DNA of 6,697 nt from Candidatus Gastranaerophilales bacterium (GCA_944325615.1 CALVAU010000153.1:1-6697), one strand, 5' to 3'. Shown: positions 1-5,327, counted from the first letter of the stretch. Program-made: numbers and translations. The notes: generated by a model not told the origin, from the sequence alone.

Positions 1-356
1 ACAGAGTTGCAATAAGCGAAAACTTTGAACCGGATATTTTTGTAAGTATTCACGTAAACTCAAGCACGGGCACAGAAGCAAGCGGTGTTGAAACTCACTA
101 TTACCATCAGGAGAGCTTAATGCTTGCTCAAACGCTTCATGCATCACTTGCCAGTGCAATTGACACCAAAAACAGAGGCTTGTTTAAAGCCAAATTCTAT
201 GTAATAAACCACACAACCGACCCTGCAATATTGATGGAAATCGGATTTATATCAAACGACAAAGAAAGAGCGGAACTTAACGGTTCTGCCAGAAAAAAAG
301 CAACGGCAAAAGCTATAGTAGAAGGAGTGGAAAACTATTTTGACCAGATTAAATAA
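1..356 (+). CDS. N-acetylmuramoyl-L-alanine amidase (Amidase_3 family), 3' part
   Basis: This is the C-terminal part of a zinc-dependent peptidoglycan amidase, which cuts the bond between N-acetylmuramic acid and the stem peptide L-alanine in the cell wall. The reading frame is open from the left edge (first full codon at 3), and 117 residues are visible up to the TAA at 354-356. The segment FVSIHVNSS carries the second zinc-ligand histidine (codon 51-53). GVETHYY follows, and then PAILMEIGFISN, whose glutamate (codon 237-239) matches the catalytic Glu of Amidase_3 enzymes. The zinc-binding N-terminal half and any signal peptide or cell-wall-binding domain lie outside the window. The ATG at 120 is internal and is not the start. 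The 3' end overlaps murI by 17 bases, so the two are probably co-transcribed as a cell-wall pair. The family call is firm; AmiC versus CwlM-type naming cannot be settled from this fragment. Confidence 0.93.
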   Translation, partial: RVAISENFEPDIFVSIHVNSSTGTEASGVETHYYHQESLMLAQTLHASLASAIDTKNRGLFKAKFYVINHTTDPAILMEIGFISNDKERAELNGSARKKATAKAIVEGVENYFDQIK

Positions 357-1137
357 TTCCCCGATAGGATTTTTCGACTCCGGCGTCGGAGGCGTAACGG
401 TTTTTGAACAGGTAAAAAAGCTGTTACCGGATGAAAATTATATATATTTTGGCGACACAAAAAACATGCCTTACGGCGAAAAAACTGAAACTCAGCTTCT
501 GGAGTTTGCGGACAGAATTTTCAAATTTTTGGAAAACCAAAACGCCAAAGCTGTTATAATGGCCTGTAATACAACATCAGCCGTAGTTTATGAAAAATTA
601 AAGAACAATTACGATTTTGAAATTTATCCGATAATTCAATCTGTTGCAAAAGAGATTGCAAAACTTCCGCTAAAAAAAATCGGAGTTTTCGCAACCCATG
701 CAACCATAAACACTCACTGCTACAAAACAGAAATTCAACGATACAATCCGGATATGGAGGTTTTTGAAATAGCATGTCCCGGGTGGGTGAAAATAGTTGA
801 AAACGGTGAGGAGCAAACGAATGATGCAATAAATGCCGTGATGGAAAAAATGGATGAGATGAAAAAATACAATCCGGAAAAAATCATTTTAGGCTGCACA
901 CATTATCCGTATCTTTTAGATATTCTCACCCAATTTGCAGAAAGAGAGTCATTTATAAATCCCTCAATAGAATTTGCAAAAATTATAAAACAGGATTTAA
1001 AGACAAAAGGGCTTTTAAACACCACAGGCGGAAATAGTTTCGAAAAATTCTATGTAAGCAAATCTCCGGAGAATTTTAAAAAAGCGGCGTCAATGTTTTA
1101 TCAAATAAATGAGATGCCTGAGCTTGTGGATTTTTAA
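340..1137 (+). CDS. murI: Glutamate racemase
   Basis: This cytoplasmic enzyme interconverts L- and D-glutamate without a cofactor and supplies the D-Glu of peptidoglycan. The 265 residues match the family length and motif order: FFDSGVGG (Asp13), GDTKNMPYG (38-46), the first catalytic cysteine in ACNTTSA (Cys76), and the second in GCTHYP (Cys186, His188). The start is taken as TTG at 340. The frame opens only at 322, and no ATG or GTG precedes the conserved SPIGFFDSG segment. GAAGGAG at 321-327 lies inside the amidase gene and is a plausible ribosome-binding site, although its 12-base spacing is long; an ATT at 337 would be closer. The 17-base overlap suggests translational coupling to the amidase. 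The gene ends in TAA TAA, and its stop overlaps the end of the extended frame of the convergent prepilin gene. Confidence 0.96.
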   Translation: MTRLNNSPIGFFDSGVGGVTVFEQVKKLLPDENYIYFGDTKNMPYGEKTETQLLEFADRIFKFLENQNAKAVIMACNTTSAVVYEKLKNNYDFEIYPIIQSVAKEIAKLPLKKIGVFATHATINTHCYKTEIQRYNPDMEVFEIACPGWVKIVENGEEQTNDAINAVMEKMDEMKKYNPEKIILGCTHYPYLLDILTQFAERESFINPSIEFAKIIKQDLKTKGLLNTTGGNSFEKFYVSKSPENFKKAASMFYQINEMPELVDF

Positions 1138-1280
1138 TAACTGATTTTTTTAGGATAATCTTTCGGAATAGTCCAGCCGTTGCTTTGGATTAAAGCAGTA
1201 CAAAAATATGGTGAAGGAGGATCATCAGCATTTCCGCCATTACGTTTACAACCTTCATACAGCGATTCTTGTGTCCCGTC
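1134..1280 (-). pseudogene. In-frame C-terminal tail of the prepilin-like gene, downstream of TGA
   Basis: Reading on past the TGA at 1281-1283 in the same frame gives 48 codons before a TAA at 1134-1136. They begin DGTQESLYEGCKRNGG and include YFCTALIQSNGWTIPKDYP. From memory of the family, an ending of the type CTALIQ-x-NGW-x-I-P-x-DYP is the usual C-terminus of these prepilin-like proteins, so this is the lost end of the gene and not random open frame. The complete protein would have 239 residues. No start codon with a ribosome-binding site precedes the tail, so it is unlikely to be made separately. The tail stop overlaps the murI stop on the other strand, and no terminator separates the two convergent genes. 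Confidence 0.8.
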
Positions 1281-1853
1281 TCATTTGTATTTCCATGGTT
1301 CAAATCCTCTATTCAAATGATATTTCCAAATTTCTTGATAATCAGCATTGGCTACAGGAAGAAAATTAAATGGAAACATACAAACTCCATACCCTCTTAT
1401 ATTATAATTATATTTTTCAATACATTTATCAGCTTTTGACGGATAAAAAATCCAGTCACGTGTAGTTTTTTGATTTTTCTGCTGCAGAGCGCTGCCATCC
1501 ACAAAATATACAATTAAACATCCTCTGTTATCAATACTGTAATGAAGGACATTCATATTTGAACCCAAATACATTTTAAACCACTTTTCCGCTTCACTTG
1601 AACCTTCAACAGGCTTTCCGTCACTGTCGATTTGAGCACCTTTCAAATCTTGATACCAGTATTTTTTATCACCGTATTTTGCTTCTGCCAACAGAACAGC
1701 CTGATTTATTGAGGTGTAGAATTTTTTTAGACGGGTTTCAGTTATTTTGTAATTGTATTTTGTCATTAATATAGGAAAAGTCATAGCAGCAACAATTCCG
1801 ATTATACCCAGCGTAATCAGAACTTCAGCCAATGTAAAAGCCCGTATTTTCAT
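1281..1853 (-). CDS. Type IV prepilin-like / pseudopilin protein, cut short by in-frame TGA
   Basis: A 190-residue product with a class III (type IV pilin) signal: MKIRA followed by FTLAEVLITLGIIGIVAAM. Prepilin peptidase would cut after Ala5, leaving Phe at +1, Glu at +5 and a hydrophobic helix that serves as membrane anchor and pilus core. The body (residues 30-190) is a globular domain with several cysteines (in NRGCLIVYF, KADKCIEKY and YGVCMF), like the many prepilin-like proteins of Gastranaerophilales. The ATG at 1853 has a GGAG site 7 bases upstream and a good promoter behind it. The TGA at 1281-1283 is not the natural end: the same frame continues for 48 more codons with family-typical sequence (see the next entry). 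The gene is therefore either inactivated by one nonsense change, read through, or misread in the assembly. The secretion partners (PilB, PilC, PilD) are not in the window. Confidence 0.85.
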   Translation of the reverse strand: MKIRAFTLAEVLITLGIIGIVAAMTFPILMTKYNYKITETRLKKFYTSINQAVLLAEAKYGDKKYWYQDLKGAQIDSDGKPVEGSSEAEKWFKMYLGSNMNVLHYSIDNRGCLIVYFVDGSALQQKNQKTTRDWIFYPSKADKCIEKYNYNIRGYGVCMFPFNFLPVANADYQEIWKYHLNRGFEPWKYK

Positions 1854-1875
1854 ATAATTTCTCCATGATTATAGT

Positions 1876-1912
1876 CTACATTTAACTACTATTGTAGCTA
1901 TAAAACTACTAT
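1876..1912. repeat. Phased CTAC/GTAG repeats over the prepilin -10 region and leader
   Basis: On the plus strand CTAC occurs at 1876-1879, 1886-1889 and 1906-1909, with an inverted GTAG at 1894-1897. The nonamer AACTACTAT is repeated exactly at 1884-1892 and 1904-1912, 20 bases apart, close to two helical turns. The second copy overlaps the -10 element of the prepilin promoter. The arrangement suits an operator, perhaps for the adjacent XRE-type regulator, but the role is inferred from position alone. Confidence 0.35.
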
Positions 1913-1936
1913 AATAAATGGATACTTATTTGTCAA
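1908..1936 (-). promoter_or_regulatory. Sigma70-type promoter of the prepilin-like gene
   Basis: On the minus strand a perfect TTGACA (1931-1936) is followed by a 17-base spacer and TATAGT (1908-1913). This is a near-consensus housekeeping promoter, roughly 55 bases upstream of the ATG at 1853, which implies a leader of about 48 bases. No other gene on this strand could use it. Confidence 0.75.
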
Positions 1937-2007
1937 TATAATAAAATATTTAAAAGCAAAAAGAAGAATTTCTAAAAGAACTCGGATTTACAATAAAAAT
2001 TTCTCGA

Positions 2008-2202
2008 ATGAGATTAAAAATTTCACAGGAAAAACTCGCCGAACTTGCCGATTGCAGCCCTTCCTATATCGGTTTTATTGAAAGGGGCGAAAAAAGTATC
2101 TCTTTGTATAATTTTTTAAAAATTGCCTCAGTATTAAAAATCAATCTAGAAAACGTTTTTGAGTTATTTAAAAATCAAAACAACTCCAAACAATCATCAT
2201 AA
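2008..2202 (+). CDS. Small XRE/HTH_3-type transcriptional regulator, start uncertain
   Basis: A 64-residue protein dominated by an XRE (HTH_3) DNA-binding domain. SQEKLAELADCSPSYIGFIE (6-25) holds the helix-turn-helix, followed by LYNFLKIASVLKINLENVFE, helices 4 and 5 of the fold. A stand-alone domain of this kind usually represses nearby promoters. The ATG at 2008 lacks a convincing ribosome-binding site and would delete most of helix 1. The frame upstream is open back to the TAA at 1951-1953 and encodes FLKELGFTIKISR, which looks like the missing helix 1, yet it contains no ATG, GTG or TTG. The true start is therefore either a rare codon (for example ATT at 1999) or has been lost, making this a decayed gene. 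The 3' end overlaps the convergent DUF3326 gene by 28 bases. The domain call is firm; function as an active regulator is uncertain. Confidence 0.7.
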   Translation: MRLKISQEKLAELADCSPSYIGFIERGEKSISLYNFLKIASVLKINLENVFELFKNQNNSKQSS

Positions 2203-3146
2203 GTTGCAACTTCAATAATATTGTCGGACAAAAACAACTTTTTAGCCGTTACATCAAGCATTGTTGAATTTTCTTTTACGGCAAAAACTTTTATCCCGCG
2301 CTTTATTGCTTCAAAAACAGGTGTTGAACCTAATGAGTCGTAAGGCATAACAACATAATCAAGTTTATTTACAGAAATTCCGCCTCTTTCAACAATTTTC
2401 GGCGCATTATTGAGTCCAAGAAGAACGCACGGAAGAAAAGTCGGCGTAATATATTCAGATGCCGCTTTCGGATTAACAAGCGTTGTTGAAATAGAAAAAT
2501 CAGCAAATGCAGGTGAATGAGCGCATGGGACTTTGAATTTTCGTGAAATACAATGTGAAATTATACCTTCAACTCCCCCGACAGGGTCAACCCCGCCGCC
2601 GTTCATATAATCTTCGTTATCATCTTCCGGATCTTCAAAAAGGCAAACAATTGCAAGAGCTTCGGCGCCTTTTTTCAAAAGTTTTTCCGCTGCTCTGTAC
2701 AGTGTATTTTCATTTTTTACAGCACCTGTTGAAATTCCGCTTTCATTTATAAAAAACTCTATTCCTACATCATCATCCGTAATTTCATACTCTGTTACAT
2801 CGACTCCGTAAACTGTTTTTACAGCACCGATTGTGTTTAAATGAATATTCAAAACCTCCTGCGGTATTGCACGGTCAAAAATCACGCCGATTCTATTATT
2901 CTGTGAAGGCTGCAACTCAAGATTTCCTTTGAAAAATTCATCCAGAATATACCCTTCCACATACAGCATGTTTTCATTAATTCCTGAAAAAACACCTGCA
3001 TTTACCACATTCGGATTTACTATAAGTTTGGACTTTTCGGAAAATTTTCGTGCATAACAGCTTGCATCACCGGCAAACCCGCCGATACCGGCTCCGACTC
3101 CGGTCGGAACTATAAATACACCTAATTTTTCACCGCTTTTTAACAT
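2175..3146 (-). CDS. DUF3326 family protein, conserved in cyanobacteria, function unknown
   Basis: I recognise this as a DUF3326 protein, a family of about 330-350 residues known mainly from cyanobacteria, with no assigned biochemical role. Visible landmarks are the glycine-rich N-terminal VPTGVGAGIGGFAGDA, then NPNVVNAG, LYVEGY, NRIGVIFD, the internal GGGVDPVGGVEGIISH, VPCAHSPAF and TFLPCVLLGL. I see no signal peptide or membrane helix, so it is probably cytosolic. I place the start at the ATG at 3146 (323 residues), because that puts about ten residues before VFIVPTG, as in relatives. A TTG at 3164 would add six residues but sits at the foot of the preceding gene's terminator hairpin. No clear Shine-Dalgarno site is visible for either. 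The stop is TGA at 2175-2177 and what follows does not resemble the family, so TGA does act as a stop in this genome. Confidence 0.85.
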   Translation of the reverse strand: MLKSGEKLGVFIVPTGVGAGIGGFAGDASCYARKFSEKSKLIVNPNVVNAGVFSGINENMLYVEGYILDEFFKGNLELQPSQNNRIGVIFDRAIPQEVLNIHLNTIGAVKTVYGVDVTEYEITDDDVGIEFFINESGISTGAVKNENTLYRAAEKLLKKGAEALAIVCLFEDPEDDNEDYMNGGGVDPVGGVEGIISHCISRKFKVPCAHSPAFADFSISTTLVNPKAASEYITPTFLPCVLLGLNNAPKIVERGGISVNKLDYVVMPYDSLGSTPVFEAIKRGIKVFAVKENSTMLDVTAKKLFLSDNIIEVATYDDCLELF

Positions 3147-3162
3147 ACGTGGATAATATAAC

Positions 3163-3193
3163 AAACAAGCGGACTTTAAAAGCCCGCTTGTTT
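3163..3193 (-). terminator. Hairpin terminator after the coiled-coil gene
   Basis: The arms AAACAAGCGG (3163-3172) and CCGCTTGTTT (3184-3193) form a perfect 10-base stem around a short AT-rich loop. On the minus strand the stem is followed by a U-rich stretch ending in TTATATTAT. It lies just beyond the stop of the gene at 3203-3592. On the plus strand the hairpin is followed by a TTTTTATAATTT stretch, so it could also stop antisense transcription. Confidence 0.65.
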
Positions 3194-3202
3194 TTATAAT
3201 TT

Positions 3203-3592
3203 CTATTTTGCAGTTCCGCCGTATGTGAAATCGTTTTTGACGTTGGTTTGCAGAAGTTTCGTCCAGGAACTTTCAAATGTCGTTATCTCATTCAACCGTG
3301 TCTCATAATTGTTTTTGTCAAGTTCCAGCTGTTCTTCCCAGTTGTTTAAGTTTTGAAGCTCATATTCATGTTCTTTTTCAAGAATTTCCATAACCGCTTC
3401 ATATTCATCCGGCGAATCTTCATAATATTCATAGTAATAATATTGCTGCTGATCATTGTATTTAGCCTGTAATTCAGCACTCTCTCTTGATGCGTTCATC
3501 ATGTTAAACATTACATTTGACAATTTTTCATTAATCATTGATTTTTGTTTGGTATACATCAACAATGTTTCTTGAATATTTGATATTGCCAT
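3203..3592 (-). CDS. Small coiled-coil protein of unknown function, tyrosine-rich centre
   Basis: A 129-residue protein that I cannot assign to a named family. The N-terminal half (about 1-48) is a Met- and Gln-rich amphipathic helix. The middle (48-58) carries the run QQQYYYYEYYED. The rest (62-112) is an acidic, heptad-like helix with many Glu, Leu and Asn, ending NDFTYGG. No signal peptide, transmembrane segment or catalytic motif is visible. The start ATG at 3592 is supported by AAGAGGA upstream, and a TATAAT-like -10 lies in the intergenic region, though I could not find a matching -35. Its layout (short N-terminal helix, low-complexity middle, Glu/Gln-rich C-terminal coiled coil) parallels the protein at 5357-5896, which suggests related secreted, structural or chaperone-like roles. 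That is a guess. It ends in TAG ahead of a terminator hairpin. Confidence 0.8.
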   Translation of the reverse strand: MAISNIQETLLMYTKQKSMINEKLSNVMFNMMNASRESAELQAKYNDQQQYYYYEYYEDSPDEYEAVMEILEKEHEYELQNLNNWEEQLELDKNNYETRLNEITTFESSWTKLLQTNVKNDFTYGGTAK

Positions 3593-3681
3593 CTCTCTCG
3601 TCCTCTTATTTTACTTCTCTTAATTATATAAAAACAATTAATAAAAGCTGTTTTCAGACTTTAAACAATTTGTTACATTTG

Positions 3682-3700
3682 TTAATATTTTGAATATTAA
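3682..3700. other. Perfect AT-only inverted repeat after the second prepilin gene
   Basis: TTAATATT (3682-3689) and AATATTAA (3693-3700) are perfect 8-base arms around a TTG loop, two bases beyond the stop of the prepilin-like gene. The stem has no G-C pairs and no U tract on the minus strand, so it is at best a weak terminator or RNA-end stabiliser. Apart from a possible -10 near 3630, I see nothing else in the short intergenic stretch 3593-3702. Confidence 0.35.
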
Positions 3701-3702
3701 AT

Positions 3703-4486
3703 TTAGTTTTTGTCATCATACATATCTTTAATCATCTGTCTTGTAGTTTTGCCACCTTTTTCTACTGAATATGTTGCCCCTAAAAGAATTAATCCTGACT
3801 TTCCAGTATTTCCAAGCCAAAAAGAAAAAACATCATATCCCCATTTATTAGGTCCTTTTTTACCATTAATATCAAAGGCAAAGATATTACTCTGAAAAAA
3901 TGAATTAAATGATATTAAAATACTTCCATCTGCTAAAACATATATTGCATTTCGGTTTAGAACATTTGCTGAACTGAAACCATTGTATCCTTGAATTGCC
4001 TCTAAGGCTTCCTCATCTGATAAATCAGGATTTTTTTCTTTTTGTATATCTTCAAAACCTTTATATTTTGGAATACAACCTTTTGGGTATCCGTTTCCTT
4101 TACATAATTGAATTACATTTAGATTGTTCAAAAACACTTCATTTAAAGTACTACAGTCCGAAAGATCAGGATCAATTACGCTCCCCTCAGCAGATGATGG
4201 AGAACCTTTTAGCGTATAATTACATGCAGGAACATAACCTAAATCCGCAACAGACTTATTCAAAGCCTGCGATAATATTGAATAGGTCTTTTTAAACTGG
4301 TTTTTCAATATCATTTGCTCTGCTTTATTTATCAATGCAGGCAAAGTCATAGCTGCAACAATACCAATAACACCTAATGTTATTAGAACTTCTGCTAATG
4401 TAAATCCGTTATTTTTCGTTAAAAACCTCTCAGGAGCGTTATTTGCGGGTGCCCCCCCCCCCTAAAATTTCAATCATAGTCTGCAT
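3703..4486 (-). CDS. Type IV prepilin-like protein, out of frame at a poly-G tract (probably phase-variable)
   Basis: The pilin frame encodes NNG followed by FTLAEVLITLGVIGIVAAM, a textbook class III signal: cut after Gly, Phe at +1, Glu at +5. A globular domain follows, including the family-typical DINGKKGPNKWGYDVFSFWL. The longest ATG-initiated frame (3703-4350, 215 residues) starts inside the hydrophobic helix and cannot be the real protein. The real start is ATG at 4486, with AAGGAG six bases upstream. Between it and the signal lies a run of 11 Gs (4452-4462). From ATG the frame reads MQTMIEIL, then glycines, and stops at TAA after 15 codons. With 10 or 13 Gs it would run MQTMIEILGGGAPANNAPER into the pilin frame, giving about 260 residues (10 Gs) with a leader of about 27. 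No ATG, GTG or TTG rescues the frame after the tract. The gene is OFF as sequenced. Confidence 0.8.
4452..4462 (-). repeat. 11-base poly-G tract (poly-C on plus strand) at the start of a prepilin gene
   Basis: Eleven consecutive G residues on the coding strand begin 24 bases into the reading frame started at 4486. A run this long is striking in AT-rich DNA; I found no G or C run near this length elsewhere in the window. Gain or loss of one base by slipped-strand mispairing would change the pilin reading frame, with 10 or 13 Gs being the in-frame lengths. Confidence 0.9.
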
Positions 4487-4492
4487 TTCCAG

Positions 4493-4498
4493 CTCCTT
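4493..4498 (-). promoter_or_regulatory. Ribosome-binding site fixing the second prepilin start
   Basis: AAGGAG on the minus strand, six bases from the ATG at 4484-4486. It is the strongest Shine-Dalgarno match on this strand in the neighbourhood. It shows that translation begins upstream of the poly-G tract and not at the internal ATG at 4350, which lies within the hydrophobic helix. Confidence 0.8.
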
Positions 4499-4521
4499 AC
4501 TTTTTCTTATTCGACTTCTTT

Positions 4522-4550
4522 ATTATACATTACTTTTGACTTATTGAAAA
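4522..4550 (-). promoter_or_regulatory. Probable promoter of the second prepilin gene
   Basis: On the minus strand, TTTTCA (4545-4550; four of six consensus bases) is followed by a 17-base spacer and a perfect TATAAT (4522-4527). The -10 lies 35 bases upstream of the ATG at 4486. It is divergent from the clpP promoters, and all promoter elements share the 136-base gap between the two genes. Confidence 0.6.
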
Positions 4551-4563
4551 GTAGGTATATAAG
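4536..4563 (+). promoter_or_regulatory. Possible distal clpP promoter
   Basis: TTGACT (4536-4541), a 16-base spacer and TATAAG (4558-4563) face clpP. The site overlaps the -35 region and spacer of the divergent prepilin promoter, so the two could interfere with each other. It is weaker than the proximal site at 4569-4597. Confidence 0.4.
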
Positions 4564-4568
4564 AATAA

Positions 4569-4597
4569 TTGATGAAGAAAAATTTTTGTAATATAAT
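4569..4597 (+). promoter_or_regulatory. Proximal clpP promoter
   Basis: TTGATG (4569-4574), a 17-base spacer and a perfect TATAAT (4592-4597) lie 25 bases upstream of the clpP ATG. Initiation near 4604 would give a short leader containing the AGGAG ribosome-binding site at 4612-4616. No CIRCE- or CtsR-like operator is visible. Confidence 0.65.
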
Positions 4598-4622
4598 AAA
4601 TATATTAAATTAGGAGAGAAAA

Positions 4623-5237
4623 ATGGATAAAGATACTTACATGAGAATTATGGGCTACGTCCCAACTGTAATTGAGGCATCCTCAAGAGGTGAAAGATCA
4701 TTTGATATATTTTCAAGATTATTAAGAGAAAGAATTATTTTCCTCGGCTCTGAAATTGATGATGAAGTCGCAAATTCAGTTGTTGCGCAATTGTTATTAT
4801 TGGACAGCGAAAACAACGAAAAAGATATTATGCTATACATCAACAGCCCAGGTGGTGTAATCACTGCGGGTATGGCAATTTATGATACTATGAACTTGAT
4901 TAAATCTGATGTTTGCACAATTTGTCTTGGAGACGCGGCTTCAATGGGTGCTTTTTTGCTATGCTCAGGAACTAAAGGCAAAAGAATGGCTCTACCTAAT
5001 TCAAGAATTATGATTCACCAACCACTAGGCGGTGCTAAAGGTCAAGCGACAGATATCGAAATCGAAGCTAAAGAAATCATGAGAATGAAAGAAATGTTAA
5101 TCAGTATCATGGCAGAAAATTCAGGTCAACCTTATGAAAAAGTTAAAGAAGATTGTGAACGTGATCACTTCTTAACAGCAAAAGAGGCATTGGAATACGG
5201 GCTTATTGATAAGGTTGTTGAAAGAAACTCATTGTAA
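4623..5237 (+). CDS. clpP: ATP-dependent Clp protease proteolytic subunit
   Basis: This is the serine peptidase that forms the tetradecameric barrel of Clp proteases and degrades proteins fed in by ClpX, ClpA or ClpC ATPases in the cytoplasm. Its 204 residues are the normal length. The N-terminus VPTVIEASSRGERSFDIFSR is typical after a short propeptide of about 12 residues. The catalytic triad is Ser107 (GDAASMGAF), His132 (MIHQPLGG) and Asp181 (ERDHFLTAKEA), so this is an active ClpP and not a ClpR-type subunit. Oddly, the usual Gln of GQAASMGA is Asp104. ATG at 4623 has AGGAG six bases upstream. The gene has its own promoters and a terminator directly after it, and clpX is not adjacent, so it is probably a single-gene unit. 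Function and start are secure. Confidence 0.97.
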   Translation: MDKDTYMRIMGYVPTVIEASSRGERSFDIFSRLLRERIIFLGSEIDDEVANSVVAQLLLLDSENNEKDIMLYINSPGGVITAGMAIYDTMNLIKSDVCTICLGDAASMGAFLLCSGTKGKRMALPNSRIMIHQPLGGAKGQATDIEIEAKEIMRMKEMLISIMAENSGQPYEKVKEDCERDHFLTAKEALEYGLIDKVVERNSL

Positions 5238-5257
5238 CAAAAGTTTACAAATAATTC

Positions 5258-5291
5258 AAAAACATGCAATTCGCAAGGGTTGCATGTTTTT
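5258..5291 (+). terminator. Rho-independent terminator of clpP
   Basis: AAAAACATGCAA (5258-5269) and TTGCATGTTTTT (5280-5291) are perfect 12-base complementary arms around a 10-base loop, ending in a T run. The hairpin begins 20 bases after the clpP stop. Confidence 0.85.
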
Positions 5292-5301
5292 ATATATTTG
5301 T

Positions 5302-5327
5302 AAAGGTTAAAAGGTTACAAAAGGTTA
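5302..5327 (+). repeat. Three direct copies of AAAGGTTA upstream of the second coiled-coil gene
   Basis: The octamer AAAGGTTA occurs at 5302-5309, 5310-5317 and 5320-5327, on one face between the clpP terminator and the ribosome-binding site at 5346-5350. The first two are directly abutted and the third is two bases further on. Tandem half-sites just ahead of a gene suggest a regulator-binding region, but chance expansion of AT-rich sequence cannot be excluded. No confident -35/-10 pair is visible here. Confidence 0.4.

Noticed and set aside
554..829. Minus-strand open frame inside murI
   Set aside because: It is fully contained in the strongly supported murI gene and has no recognisable domain. 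It is a shadow of the real frame, as are the open frames opposite DUF3326, the second prepilin, clpP and the folate gene.
1281..1283. TGA as selenocysteine or reassigned sense codon
   Set aside because: A prepilin body has no redox role needing selenocysteine, and I see no obvious hairpin directly after the TGA. A TGA at 2175-2177 acts as an ordinary stop, and no other gene in the window has an internal TGA.
3147..3164. TTG start for DUF3326 at 3164
   Set aside because: It sits at the base of the terminator hairpin of the upstream gene and adds residues not expected before the VPTG motif; the ATG at 3146 fits family length better.
3703..4350. Simple reading of the second prepilin as a 215-residue protein starting at the internal ATG at 4350
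   Set aside because: That ATG lies within the hydrophobic helix, after FTLAEVLITLGVIGIVAA. It would remove the peptidase site and most of the anchor, and it has no ribosome-binding site.
5302..5327. Cyanobacterial Pho box
   Set aside because: Known Pho boxes are 8-base repeats at an 11-base period. These copies are at 8 and 10 bases and the core matches only partly, so I report a repeat only.
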